DNA from: Gammaproteobacteria bacterium
Lineage (GTDB): Bacteria > Pseudomonadota > Gammaproteobacteria > UBA5861
Length of the DNA: 64,000 nt
Assembly (NCBI GenBank): GCA_022360445.1
Contig: JAKSCV010000036.1
Location: 1 to 64,000, forward strand
Direction of reading: 5' to 3'
A program made the translations under genes and the position numbers. The notes under the pieces are model-generated. The model saw only the letters and a program-made list of their open reading frames with translations, searched no databases and was not told the origin of the DNA. This document shows, in pieces, positions 41,031 through 50,117 of the stretch (the first letter of the stretch is position 1; every line of letters starts with the position of its first letter).

Positions 41031-41694
41031 GAAGAGAGGCCAAAATGTCATCGACGGTGGCGGTCCATCCCACAATGGCGCCTTGGGCTTCAATCATGTC
41101 GATGGTTGTTTGCTTGAAGGCGTCAAAGTAGCTTTCTGTTGCATCACGCGCTAGCAGACAGAAGTAGCCCCGGTCGTTGGCCTCCCGCATGGTTGTTTGG
41201 ACGCACACCTCGGTGGTAACACCGGCAAAAAACAAGGTCTCGATGTGTTGGTCTTGTAAAAAGCCTTCCAGGTCTGTCTGGTAGAAAGCCCCTTTTCCCG
41301 GTTTGTCGATGACTTTTTCACCGGGGATGGGCGCCAATGCCGGGATAATTTCAACACCCGGCTCACCTTTGACCAGCAAGCGTCCCATGGGGCCTGAGTC
41401 GCCTATTCGAAGACCTGGGCTGCCCCGGTAACGTTTTGCGTCCGGGCAGTCTGATAAATCGGGTAAATGGCATTCCCGGGTGTGGATGATCGTGATGCCA
41501 GCATCCCGGAAACCGCTGATCAGCTGCTTCACAGTGGGAATGATTTTTTGTAGTCGGGAAACATCATTTCCCAGGCTCTCTCCAAACCCACCGGAGTCAA
41601 TAAAGTCGCGTTGCATGTCAATAACAATCAATGCAGAAGCATCCGTTTGGAAGTTAAAGATATGGGGCCTGGCCTGAATCATCAGCTCATTCAT
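41023..41694 (-). CDS. Isochorismatase-fold cysteine hydrolase (BiuH-like paralogue 1)
   Basis: The 223-residue enzyme has the Asp-Lys-Cys triad of the family: IDMQRDF (Asp in strand one), DKPGKGAFY (Lys) and [17 protein letters not shown] (Cys). ECHLPDLSDCPDAKR and GEPGVEIIPAL match the biuret/ureidoacrylate amidohydrolase branch. It probably cleaves an amide or ureide bond of the compound brought in by the operon's transporter. It overlaps the ATPase gene by 4 bp and the cupin gene by 8 bp. It is clearly related to, but diverged from, the hydrolase at 43240. Confidence 0.82.
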   Translation of the reverse strand: MNELMIQARPHIFNFQTDASALIVIDMQRDFIDSGGFGESLGNDVSRLQKIIPTVKQLISGFRDAGITIIHTRECHLPDLSDCPDAKRYRGSPGLRIGDSGPMGRLLVKGEPGVEIIPALAPIPGEKVIDKPGKGAFYQTDLEGFLQDQHIETLFFAGVTTEVCVQTTMREANDRGYFCLLARDATESYFDAFKQTTIDMIEAQGAIVGWTATVDDILASLHV

Positions 41695-43232
41695 GCGGTT
41701 GTCCTGTGGCCGGCCATATGCTGGCCAATCTGTTCAAGCGTTGTCTGTTCAATCGGGCTTTCATACGTAATTTGGCCTTCAGACATGACCAGAACCCGAT
41801 CGGATAATTCCATAATTTCATCAAGGTCTTCGCTGATGAGTAAAACGGCAGCACCCGCGTTGCGGGCCTGCATAATGCGGTGGCGGATATCGGCAACGGC
41901 CGAAAAATCCAGACCGAAGCAGGGGTTGGAGATGATAAGCAAGTCAACTTCGCCTGTGAGTTCACGGGCGAGAACAGCGCGTTGTATATTGCCGCCCGAG
42001 AGTGACTCAATGGGCGTATCCAGTGAGGTTGTTTTAACATTGAAATCTGTTACCAGTTGGGCTGAGCGTGATTGCATCAAGCGCTTTTGAAGCCAGAATA
42101 AGGGCTTTTTCCGGTTATCTCTGTCGAAGTCCCTGAGCGCAATATTTTCTTTGACCGACATGCCGGGAACGCAGGCATTCTGCAGCGGTTCCTCTGGGAG
42201 GAAACGTACATTGTGTTTGAAGGCTTTCTCGCGTGTAGCACGAAAAGGTTCACCATGGACATAAATACTACCCGCTTGTCGTGACCGCTGACCTGTGAGT
42301 AGCTCCATCAACTCAACCTGGCCGTTGCCAGAGACGCCGGCTATGCCGACAACTTCTCCTGCACTCACATTGAGTGAGTCGATTTCTATGTTTTTCAGGC
42401 CGTTGCGATCTTCACAACGAACATGCTCAAGCGAGAGTACGGTATCTGTTGGGTGTGGTTGGCGCTCATAGGTGTTTTGGGTAACGGGTTTACCTACCAT
42501 CATGGTTGCCATATCAGCCACTGATAGTTGAGATGTTTGGCCCTGCCCAACCCATTCACCCTTACGTAAAATGGTCACCTCATCAGCATAGGTGGTCACC
42601 TCTCGAAACTTGTGGGAGATCATCAAAGCCGTAATTTGGCCCGCTTGGCATAACTGGCGTATTAGACCCAGCACTTCATCGGCTTCCGATAATGTGAGCA
42701 CAGAAGTGGGTTCGTCCAAAATTAAAAAGCGGCAGCCGAGGTACAGCTGTTTGAGTATTTCCAGCTTTTGTTTTTCGCCGGCTGAAAGTGCGTACACCTT
42801 CTGCTCCAGAGGAACGGAAAAAGGCATGGTGTTCAAGAAATCGGCCAGTTTTTGTTTTTCCTGCGACCAGTGAATCACAACAGAAGCATCATGTCGACTG
42901 ACCAGCAGGTTTTCAGCGGCGGTGAGCGATGGTGCTAGAGTAAAGTGCTGGTAGACCATACCAAGGCCCAATGCATGTGCATCTTGCGGTGCGAGGATGT
43001 CGGCTTGGCGGCCATTGACGATTATTTCCCCTTCAGTGGCTTGGTAAAAACCCATCATGCATTTCACCAGCGTTGATTTTCCTGCACCATTCTCTCCCAG
43101 CAGTGCATGGAAGTGTCCGGGCGGAATTTTCAGCGAGACCTGGTTCAAAGCGGTGAAGCGTCCAAAACACATGGTCATCCCAAGAACTTCAATGCCAATC
43201 GCGCTATGGGTCTTTTTTGTGGTATGCGTCAT
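41691..43232 (-). CDS. ABC transporter ATP-binding protein, nucleoside/BMP type (duplicated ATPase)
   Basis: The 513-residue protein carries two ATPase cassettes as in NupO/YufO and RbsA-like proteins. The first has GENGAGKSTLVKCMMG, ALSAGEKQKLEILKQL and FLILDEPTSVL; the second has the degenerate loop GVSGNGQVELMELLTG and SGGNIQRAVLAREL. It energises the two permeases encoded upstream. ATG 43232 lies 7 bp after the stop of the BiuH-like gene. Start at 43292 is unlikely because it overlaps that gene. Confidence 0.88.
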   Translation of the reverse strand: MTHTTKKTHSAIGIEVLGMTMCFGRFTALNQVSLKIPPGHFHALLGENGAGKSTLVKCMMGFYQATEGEIIVNGRQADILAPQDAHALGLGMVYQHFTLAPSLTAAENLLVSRHDASVVIHWSQEKQKLADFLNTMPFSVPLEQKVYALSAGEKQKLEILKQLYLGCRFLILDEPTSVLTLSEADEVLGLIRQLCQAGQITALMISHKFREVTTYADEVTILRKGEWVGQGQTSQLSVADMATMMVGKPVTQNTYERQPHPTDTVLSLEHVRCEDRNGLKNIEIDSLNVSAGEVVGIAGVSGNGQVELMELLTGQRSRQAGSIYVHGEPFRATREKAFKHNVRFLPEEPLQNACVPGMSVKENIALRDFDRDNRKKPLFWLQKRLMQSRSAQLVTDFNVKTTSLDTPIESLSGGNIQRAVLARELTGEVDLLIISNPCFGLDFSAVADIRHRIMQARNAGAAVLLISEDLDEIMELSDRVLVMSEGQITYESPIEQTTLEQIGQHMAGHRTTA

Positions 43233-43239
43233 GGGTGGC

Positions 43240-43917
43240 TCAGGGCAGCTCATTGAGTATGGCTTGGCTATTGGACACGCTGCCAAAAACACCGCCTTGC
43301 ATTTTGATCATGCGAATGGCGGCTTGATGGTTGCTCTGATCCGTTGCGCCGCAACAGTCTTCAAGGATCAGGCATTCCAATCCCCGGTCATTGGCTTCGC
43401 GCATGGTGGTGTGCACACAAACGTCTGTTGTGATGCCTGTGAGGATAATATTTTGAATGTCTCGGGTGCGTAAGATCAGTTCCAAGTCCGTGGCATAGAA
43501 GCTACCTTTGCCGGGTTTGTCGATAATCACTTCATTGGGTTCTGGGCGGAGTTCATCGATGATCTCCCAACCGGGTTCGCCCCTTACGAGCACTTTCCCG
43601 CAGGGGCCTGCATCGCCAATGCCGACACCCACTTGCCGTGAACGCCAGCGTTTATTGTCGGGTAAGTCCGATAAATCGGGTCGATGCCCCTCCCGAGTAT
43701 GTAAGATGTGGTAGCCCTTGGCGCGCATGTGGGTCAGCACCGATTGGATGGGTTCGATTGGGGCTCGGGTTAATTCAAGATCGTACCCCATGCTGTCAAC
43801 ATAACCGCCTAACCCGCAAAAATCGGTTTGCATATCGATTATGATCAGAGCGGTATTTTCGGGTTTTAAATCACCGTTGTAAGGCCAAGGGTAAGGATCC
43901 GCGTTAATCGTTGTCAT
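43240..43917 (-). CDS. Biuret-amidohydrolase-like cysteine hydrolase (BiuH-like paralogue 2)
   Basis: The 225-residue protein has the family triad in [29 protein letters not shown] and [24 protein letters not shown] at the N-terminus, [19 protein letters not shown] and DKRWRS-like stretches are close to my memory of rhizobial biuret hydrolase BiuH, which converts biuret to allophanate and ammonia. Triuret hydrolases are close relatives, so biuret, triuret or another ureide is possible. Neither allophanate hydrolase nor urea amidolyase is in the window. It lies between the permease and ATPase genes of a BMP-type importer. Confidence 0.75.
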   Translation of the reverse strand: MTTINADPYPWPYNGDLKPENTALIIIDMQTDFCGLGGYVDSMGYDLELTRAPIEPIQSVLTHMRAKGYHILHTREGHRPDLSDLPDNKRWRSRQVGVGIGDAGPCGKVLVRGEPGWEIIDELRPEPNEVIIDKPGKGSFYATDLELILRTRDIQNIILTGITTDVCVHTTMREANDRGLECLILEDCCGATDQSNHQAAIRMIKMQGGVFGSVSNSQAILNELP

Positions 43918-43926
43918 AAAAAGCTC

Positions 43927-44850
43927 CTAACGGGTAATGCTCAGCGCACCGGGAGCACCGGTGAGTGCTTTTGAAGGTGAGCTGGTTGCAATGAGTAACG
44001 CCAATGTCAAAACGTAAGGTGCGGCATAAAAAAGATAATACCCCTGAGTGATGCCAATGGACTGAAGTGCCGGGCCTAACGCACCTGCACCACCGAATAA
44101 AAGAGCTGCCCAGAAGCAGTTCAGAGGGCTCCAACGGGCAAAAATTACCAGTGCCACGGCCATTAAGCCTTGGCCGGAAGATAAGCCTTCGTTCCAGCTG
44201 CCGGGGTAGTAAAGAGACAGGTAAGCACCGCCGATACCAGCTAACGCTCCGCCACACGCGGTGCTGAGAAAGCGTACCCTGTTCGTTTTTAAACCTATTG
44301 CACGGGCGGCAGCATCGCTATCGCCCACGACTCGAATGGTCAGGCCCAGCTGGGTGTTGCGAAACATCCAGGCCATAGCGACGGCCAGTACCGCACCAAT
44401 AATAAATAACACATTGATTTTTAAAGCAGCTTGGACTTGGGGGATATCTGACCAGGTCCCCAGGTTAAGGGTGGGCAGATCTGGCGCGACAGGTTGAATA
44501 AAGGGTTTGCCAAAGAAGAAAGCCAGACCCATGCCAAAGAGCATCAGTGCTATTCCAACGGCGATATCATTAACTCGTGGAAGCGTGCATATCCACCCAT
44601 GCACCAACCCAAAGCCAAAGCCACAGATCGCCGCCGCGAGTACACCCAGCCAGGGCGACCCGGTGAGGTAAGCGGTGGCATAGCCTGACATGGCGCCAAA
44701 GACCAGTGTGCCCTCTAACCCAAGATTAATACGGCCTGAACGTTCCGTTAAACACTCGCCCAGGCTCACGAACAAAAACGGTGTTGAGACACGAATGGCG
44801 CCACCCATAATTGCGAGAGGCACACCCCAGAGTCCGATGTCAGTAGTCAT
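43927..44850 (-). CDS. ABC transporter permease, nucleoside/BMP type
   Basis: The 307-residue membrane protein has about eight hydrophobic segments and the family motif LTERSGRINLGLEGTLVFGA near residue 40, as in NupQ/YufQ. GDSDAAARAIGLKTNRVRFL is the cytoplasmic coupling loop to the ATPase. It pairs with the next permease. ATG 44850 overlaps the stop of that gene by 4 bp; the longer frame from 44886 is less likely. Confidence 0.86.
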   Translation of the reverse strand: MTTDIGLWGVPLAIMGGAIRVSTPFLFVSLGECLTERSGRINLGLEGTLVFGAMSGYATAYLTGSPWLGVLAAAICGFGFGLVHGWICTLPRVNDIAVGIALMLFGMGLAFFFGKPFIQPVAPDLPTLNLGTWSDIPQVQAALKINVLFIIGAVLAVAMAWMFRNTQLGLTIRVVGDSDAAARAIGLKTNRVRFLSTACGGALAGIGGAYLSLYYPGSWNEGLSSGQGLMAVALVIFARWSPLNCFWAALLFGGAGALGPALQSIGITQGYYLFYAAPYVLTLALLIATSSPSKALTGAPGALSITR

Positions 44851-45947
44851 GGTTTTTCTCTGATGGTTGTTGGTGTTGTTTTCCAACGTTCTGGGTTGAA
44901 CAGATGAATACGGCCGTAGAGCGTTTCGCTGATGAGAATGGTGATAAAGACGAAACCCTGTAGGACTAGAACTGTTGCATCCGGTAAATCCATACGCCGT
45001 TGCACGAGGCCATTGGCGGCCTCGAATCCACCGAGCAGAATAGCAACAGGGATAATAACCAGCGGATTGTGCCGCGCCAGAAAGGCAACCAGTATTCCGG
45101 TATAGCCGTAGCCTGACGCCAGCGAGGCATTGGCTGTGCCGTGTACGGCAGCCACTTCTACCATGCCTGCAAGGCCGGCAAAGGCGCCACCTAAAGCTGT
45201 AAAGCCAACGATCAGTATGCCAACCGGTAAGCCTTGGACTTGGGCAGCGCGTACATTACCCCCGGCAACGCGTGCAGAAAATCCCCAGCGCGTATAGGTC
45301 ATCAAAATCCACACCAGAAAGCAGCTGATGATACCGATCACAAGGCCCCAGTGGATATCCAAGCCTGGAAGGTTGCCCAAGCGCTGTTCAGCAGACAGCG
45401 GGTACGTCGCCGGTTTATTCAAACTATTGGGGTCTCGCAGCGGGCCCTCGACCAGATGATTCATGAGCGCCACACCAATGTAGGCCATCAAGAGGCTGGA
45501 AATGGTTTCGTTAACGCCGCGCCCGTAGCGCATCAGACCAATCAGGCCAATCCAGAGAGCCCCCATCGCGGCAGCACTGGCTCCCATCAATAAAAGCCCG
45601 ACAAGACCTGTGTTGCCTGGGAAAAATGTGGCGAATGCACTGGCTGCGACACCGCCAAGCACAATCGCGCCCTCACCACCAATAACAATCAGGCCTAGAC
45701 GCGCCGGGAGCGCAACGCACAAAGCTGCTAGGATGAGAGGAGACGCCCGTGTGAGTGTATTCTGCCAGGAAAAGGCTGTACCAAAACCGGCCTTGTAGAC
45801 GAGCGTAAAGTAGTCCAGGGGTGATTGCTCTTGGAGTAGTAAGAAGAGGGCAAACAAACTGAAACCTGCCGCCAGTGCCATGAGAGGAATGGCGACCGTC
45901 TCTGAACGTCGAGCCAGGTGCTGGAGCAAGGGGCTGTCAAGCGGCAT
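44847..45947 (-). CDS. ABC transporter permease, nucleoside/BMP type
   Basis: This 366-residue permease has a longer N-terminal part and about nine hydrophobic segments, with LIVIGGEGAIVLGGVAASAF and YGRGVNETISSLLMAYIGVAL typical of NupP/YufP. Together with the 43927 gene product it forms the channel for the imported solute. The gap to the solute-binding protein gene is 18 bp, so it is in the same operon. Confidence 0.86.
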   Translation of the reverse strand: MPLDSPLLQHLARRSETVAIPLMALAAGFSLFALFLLLQEQSPLDYFTLVYKAGFGTAFSWQNTLTRASPLILAALCVALPARLGLIVIGGEGAIVLGGVAASAFATFFPGNTGLVGLLLMGASAAAMGALWIGLIGLMRYGRGVNETISSLLMAYIGVALMNHLVEGPLRDPNSLNKPATYPLSAEQRLGNLPGLDIHWGLVIGIISCFLVWILMTYTRWGFSARVAGGNVRAAQVQGLPVGILIVGFTALGGAFAGLAGMVEVAAVHGTANASLASGYGYTGILVAFLARHNPLVIIPVAILLGGFEAANGLVQRRMDLPDATVLVLQGFVFITILISETLYGRIHLFNPERWKTTPTTIREKP

Positions 45948-45965
45948 TAGGGTGTACTCGTTCAG

Positions 45966-47090
45966 TTACGAAGACGTGGAACCAATAACGCCTTCTACCA
46001 GATAGTCCATGCTTTCCAGCGCCACATCTGTTTCGACAAATGACTCGCCTGCCCTGGCAATCAGATTGCCTTTGTTGTCTTTCATGGGGCCTTGGATCAC
46101 TGCGTAATTTCCTTTAAGGATTTTTGCCTGGATGTCTTCAAACTGTTTCCTAGCTGTGTCGGAAACAGCTGGACCCAGGGGGCTCATCTTGATAAAACCC
46201 TCTGCCAGCCCACCGCGATGAAAGTTAGGTATCGTATGGCCGGCCTGGGCGGTTTTAACCATATTGGTGTAAACATTGGCCCAGTTCCACTCAGCCCCTG
46301 TTAGGTATTTTTCTGGTGCGAGAGTGCTTTGGTTGGTGTGGTAACCACAGACATAAGCGCCACGCCCTGCTGCTGTCTCGATAACCACTTTAGGACCATC
46401 AACGTGGCAGGTAATGACATCTGCACCCTGGTCAATCAAGGCGTTGGTCGCTTCGGCTTCTTTGACGGCGAGTGACCATTCTCCTGTGAAAATGACTTGA
46501 CAGGTTATGCTGGGGTCAACGGCACGGGCTCCGAGCAAGAAGGAGTTGATGTTTAATAAAACTTGGGGAATGGGTTTTGCAGCGACGAAACCAATTTTCT
46601 TACTCTTGCTGGCATGGCCTGCGGCGATGCCATTTAAATATTGTCCCATGCCAATGTAGCCAAAATAAGAGCCGACATTTTTGGGGTGCTCGGATGTCCA
46701 CAGACCGCCGCAGTGTTCAAATCGGAGATCTTTGTATTTGGACGCTAGCTGCAAAACAAATGGATCAAAATAACCAAAGGAAGTTGGGAACAGGAGGTCA
46801 ACGTTATCGAAGTTAATCATGCTCTCCATGGTTTTAAGCACTTCGACGGATTCGGGGACATTCTCTTCTTCAACGACAGTGATGCCTCCTAGTTTTTTGA
46901 TCGCAGAGGCACCTTCTGCATGCGACTGGTTATAGCCGTAGTCATCTTTTGCGCCAACATAAATGAAACCAACGGTTAAATCTTTTGCCTGTGCCAGCTT
47001 AGGTAGCAAGCTGCTGAATGCCACCATACCAGCAACGCCGGCACTGGTTTTTAGGAATGATCGTCGAGATGATCGCTTTTGCGTGGTCAT
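45966..47090 (-). CDS. BMP-family solute-binding protein with Tat signal
   Basis: The 374-residue protein is a Bmp/PnrA-type ligand-binding protein (VGFIYVGAKDDYGYNQSHAEGA, then VDLLFPTSFGYFDPFVLQLA). The N-terminus MTTQKRSSRRSFLKTSAGVA has the twin-arginine motif SRRSFLK and a hydrophobic stretch ending in AQA, so it is exported folded by Tat and is not a lipoprotein, unlike most BMP proteins, which have a lipobox. It is the first gene of the operon and sets the specificity, probably for a nucleoside-like or ureide compound. Confidence 0.87.
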   Translation of the reverse strand: MTTQKRSSRRSFLKTSAGVAGMVAFSSLLPKLAQAKDLTVGFIYVGAKDDYGYNQSHAEGASAIKKLGGITVVEEENVPESVEVLKTMESMINFDNVDLLFPTSFGYFDPFVLQLASKYKDLRFEHCGGLWTSEHPKNVGSYFGYIGMGQYLNGIAAGHASKSKKIGFVAAKPIPQVLLNINSFLLGARAVDPSITCQVIFTGEWSLAVKEAEATNALIDQGADVITCHVDGPKVVIETAAGRGAYVCGYHTNQSTLAPEKYLTGAEWNWANVYTNMVKTAQAGHTIPNFHRGGLAEGFIKMSPLGPAVSDTARKQFEDIQAKILKGNYAVIQGPMKDNKGNLIARAGESFVETDVALESMDYLVEGVIGSTSS

Positions 47091-47748
47091 GAGCTCAGCC
47101 CTCGTGGTTTTCAGGATCGTGTTCGGGTTGCGGCCGATGGAAAATGCCTTGAGTTCTGATCATAAAGAGCTTTAGGTGCCGTTGTCTCCTGTTAGTTTCG
47201 CACTTAAGGTATGCAAAAAATGCACTGCTTGATGTATGTAATTGTCTACTTAACTTGGTTTACGGGTCTTGTGGTCATGCAGACTGGAGGCGGTTGGAAT
47301 GATGAAAGTCAGCATGATCGAGAAGAGTGTGATGAGTGCATGCCTCTGAAACCAATAACCGCGATGAGGAATAATGTCTGTAGTCAGCGTGATCGGTGGC
47401 TATGTTTCTATTATGTTGTCTGGAGTGAGGTGAGATGGTATCTGCGTTTGGGGTCGTCACTGGCACCGTAGACTAAAAACGCACCTTTCTTACGCTTGAG
47501 AAAGTGGCGAAAACTCACGGAGTGTGAGGTGGTCGGTCTCGAAACAACGCTGTTCAACTCTGATCAATGCGTCCAGATCCGTCCAGGTTGCGTGCGGGCG
47601 AACAAAAGCATTGGAAAGGGCTTGAGGGCGATGGAACGGCATGGCGCTCACTCGTAGATAAGGGCACGTAGGACCAATAACGTAAAGTACGAGATTAGCG
47701 GGCTGACTGCAGTCATCATAACGTGACTAGTGACGTCATCTAGTACAC
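47091..47748. other. 658-bp region: operon promoter and a broken acetyltransferase gene
   Basis: The part next to 47090 should hold the promoter of the BMP-transporter operon; no box is convincing. The right part holds the frameshifted GNAT relic (47411-47642). It lies next to pdxA, so one border of the accessory segment is here. Confidence 0.45.
47411..47642 (-). pseudogene. Frameshifted N-terminal fragment of a GNAT acetyltransferase
   Basis: From ATG 47642 the minus strand reads MPFHRPQALSNAF, then ATWTDLDALIRVEQRCFETD and LREFSPLSQA stop. Removing one base from the TTTT run (47510-47513) restores FRHFLKRKKGAFLVYGA, which fits the pattern of GNAT proteins with ALxxLExxCF and RSFRHFLKR near the N-terminus. 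After YGA the homology fades and a stop follows at 47411. The gene is thus frameshifted and lacks the acetyl-CoA-binding half. The exact parent subfamily is uncertain. Confidence 0.55.
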
Positions 47749-48753
47749 TCAGTACGGAGTTTTTTGTAGCTCATGTTTATGTGCCATCTGACAGGCGAGC
47801 TCGAGTGCGGCGTTAAAACTACCACTGTCTGCGTTGCCTGAGCCGGCTAAATCCAGTGCAACGCCGTGGTCTACTGAGGTCCGGATGATGGGCAATCCCA
47901 AGGTAATGTTAATGGCATTGCCAAAACCGATATGTTTAAGAACCGGTAGCCCCTGGTCATGATACATGGCGAGCACTGCATCGGCGTTGTCTAGGTTGGC
48001 CGGAGTAAATAAGGTATCTGCCGGTAAGGGCCCTACAAGGTTTATGCCTGCTTCTTTGAGTTGTTTCAGTACGGGAATAATAATGTTTATTTCTTCCCGG
48101 CCCAGGTGTCCGTTTTCTCCGGCATGCGGGTTGAGACCACAAACCAGGATACGGGGATTGTCCAACGCAAATTGTTGGCTGAGGTCCTTGTGTAAGATTT
48201 GAATCACACGTGTTAATCGAGATGGGGTGATTTGCTTAGCTACGTCAGCCAGAGGCAGGTGGGTGGTGACCAACGCAACTCTCAGGTCTCCGGTTGCCAA
48301 CATCATGACAGGCCAGGCATGGGTGAGCTCTGCCAGAAATTCGGTATGGCCTGAAAAAGGCGTGCCAGCATCGTTAATAATGCCTTTATGCACGGGGCCG
48401 GTCACAAGTGCCGAAAAGGTGTTGTCCAAACAGCCTTGAGTCGCAATGCGGAGTGTTTGCAGGACATAATCTGCGTTTTGTGTGTCGAGCGTTCCTGGTA
48501 TTGAGGGTGCGGCGAGTGGAACAGGCTGGACGAGAGCGATGCCCGCTTTTGACGGAGTCACCGGGGTATGGGGCTGGTACGAAGTGATTTGTATAGGCAA
48601 GTGGAGTTGTTCGGCACGCGCTTGTAGCAACTGAGGGTCGGCTACCCAGATAATTTGGGCCGGCCAGTCTTTTTGTATGAGCTGGATGGCAAGCTCCGGG
48701 CCAATGCCAGCAGGCTCGCCGGGGGTTATTGCAATGCGTGGTGTGATGGACAT
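47749..48753 (-). CDS. pdxA: 4-hydroxythreonine-4-phosphate dehydrogenase
   Basis: The 334-residue enzyme oxidises and decarboxylates 4-phosphohydroxy-L-threonine in pyridoxal phosphate synthesis. [17 protein letters not shown] near residue 8, the metal-binding [25 protein letters not shown] and [12 protein letters not shown], and [16 protein letters not shown] are in order. ATG 48753 lies 10 bp after the surA stop; a frame open further upstream would overlap surA by 300 bp and is not homologous. In E. coli ksgA follows directly, but here accessory DNA intervenes. Confidence 0.94.
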   Translation of the reverse strand: MSITPRIAITPGEPAGIGPELAIQLIQKDWPAQIIWVADPQLLQARAEQLHLPIQITSYQPHTPVTPSKAGIALVQPVPLAAPSIPGTLDTQNADYVLQTLRIATQGCLDNTFSALVTGPVHKGIINDAGTPFSGHTEFLAELTHAWPVMMLATGDLRVALVTTHLPLADVAKQITPSRLTRVIQILHKDLSQQFALDNPRILVCGLNPHAGENGHLGREEINIIIPVLKQLKEAGINLVGPLPADTLFTPANLDNADAVLAMYHDQGLPVLKHIGFGNAINITLGLPIIRTSVDHGVALDLAGSGNADSGSFNAALELACQMAHKHELQKTPY

Positions 48754-48763
48754 GGGGCTGTTA

Positions 48764-50080
48764 TCAGGTGTTTTCGTCCAGCCGGTATTCAATATAGGCC
48801 TCGCCTTTGAGCCGTTGTAACCAAAAGTCCGTTTCTTCTTCGACCTTTTGCCGTTGCAGCGCTCGTTTGATTTGTAAGTGTTGCTGTTCTTCCGTGGCGT
48901 CGTGGGTGCGTCTCCCCAATACTTCAAGGATATGCCAGCCGAAGGTTGATCGAAAGGCACCACTGACTTCGTGAATGGATAAGCTTTCGGCGACATCTTC
49001 AAACACTTCGACCATTTCTCCCGGTCCAAACCAGGGTAAGTCGCCACCATCTACAGCACTGGCGGTATCCTCGGAATGTGCCCGGGCTATGTCCGCAAAA
49101 GATTCGCCGGCAAGGATACGTTCGCGTAACTCAAGTAGCTTGTTACGGGTCTGCTCCTCGTTTCTGACAGCGGTGACTTTTAATAGGATATGCCGGGCTT
49201 TGGTCTGGTTGATCAATAATTTTTCAGCACCTTTTTTGTCGCTTAAATGCAAGAGGTGAAATCCGTTTGGGCTGCGGATGGGTTGAGTAATGTCACCTAC
49301 TTTCATGTTGCCGACAATATCGGTAAACAGCGAGGGGATTTGTTCGAGTGAGCGCCAGCCCAGGTCTCCGCCTTCCAAGGCATTATTGCCATCAGAGTAG
49401 GCCAGTGCCAGGCTGGAAAAGTCACTACCGGCTTCAAATTCACGAGTCAGGTTGTCGGCTTTTTCTCGAGCGCGTTGAATGGTTTCGGGGCTAGAGGCCT
49501 CGGGAACCGCAATCAGGATGTGAAATAGGCGGTAGCTGGCGGCTTTTTCTTCTGTAGGCTTCTCACGTTCGAGGAAATCGTTGACTTCTTGATCAGAGAC
49601 GGTCACTTTGGCGACAACTTCCTGGCGCCGAATGCGGGCAATGAGCATCTCTGTTCGGATATCTTCTCTGAATTTGAGGTAATCATAGCCACTCGCAAGC
49701 AGCGCTTGCCTAAACTCATCGAGTGACTGCTGATTTTGTTGTGCAATTCGTTGTAGCGAGCGATTGAGTGCGGCATCATCAATGCGAATACCTTGTTTTC
49801 TGGCCACTTGCTTTTGTAGCGTTTGTAAAACCAGGTAGTCGAGAATCTGTTGCCTGAAACGGTTTTCAGGTGGGAGCTTCTGACCACGTTCATTGGCACG
49901 CTTTCTCTGTGATGATAGTTCTGCATTCAGCTCGCTCAGCAAAATGATATCGTCATTGACGACAGCAACAATCCTGTCTAACACGCGTTCTCCTTGCAGG
50001 CCAGTAATCGTTGCGTGTGTTGTATGGGTGAGTGTCAGTAAGGTGCAAGCAAGTGTGATTGCAATAAAGCGTGTCATCAT
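48764..50080 (-). CDS. surA: Periplasmic chaperone / peptidyl-prolyl isomerase SurA
   Basis: The 438-residue protein has a signal peptide ([16 protein letters not shown], cleavage after HATI or THA), an N-terminal SurA domain with [17 protein letters not shown], and two parvulin domains, the first with [13 protein letters not shown] and [15 protein letters not shown], the second with KARHILLKV and [13 protein letters not shown]. It escorts outer-membrane proteins. The start was set at ATG 50080; ATG 50077 directly after it, or 50104, are alternatives. It lies 37 bp after lptD on the same strand. Confidence 0.94.
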   Translation of the reverse strand: MMTRFIAITLACTLLTLTHTTHATITGLQGERVLDRIVAVVNDDIILLSELNAELSSQRKRANERGQKLPPENRFRQQILDYLVLQTLQKQVARKQGIRIDDAALNRSLQRIAQQNQQSLDEFRQALLASGYDYLKFREDIRTEMLIARIRRQEVVAKVTVSDQEVNDFLEREKPTEEKAASYRLFHILIAVPEASSPETIQRAREKADNLTREFEAGSDFSSLALAYSDGNNALEGGDLGWRSLEQIPSLFTDIVGNMKVGDITQPIRSPNGFHLLHLSDKKGAEKLLINQTKARHILLKVTAVRNEEQTRNKLLELRERILAGESFADIARAHSEDTASAVDGGDLPWFGPGEMVEVFEDVAESLSIHEVSGAFRSTFGWHILEVLGRRTHDATEEQQHLQIKRALQRQKVEEETDFWLQRLKGEAYIEYRLDENT

Positions 50081-50117
50081 GGTTGTATCTAAGACTCCAT
50101 TCATATTGGGAGTGATG

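Noticed and set aside
48754-49050. N-terminal extension of PdxA by 99 residues
   Set aside because: It would lie inside surA on the same strand in another frame and resembles no Pdx[15 protein letters not shown] at 48753 is the normal start.
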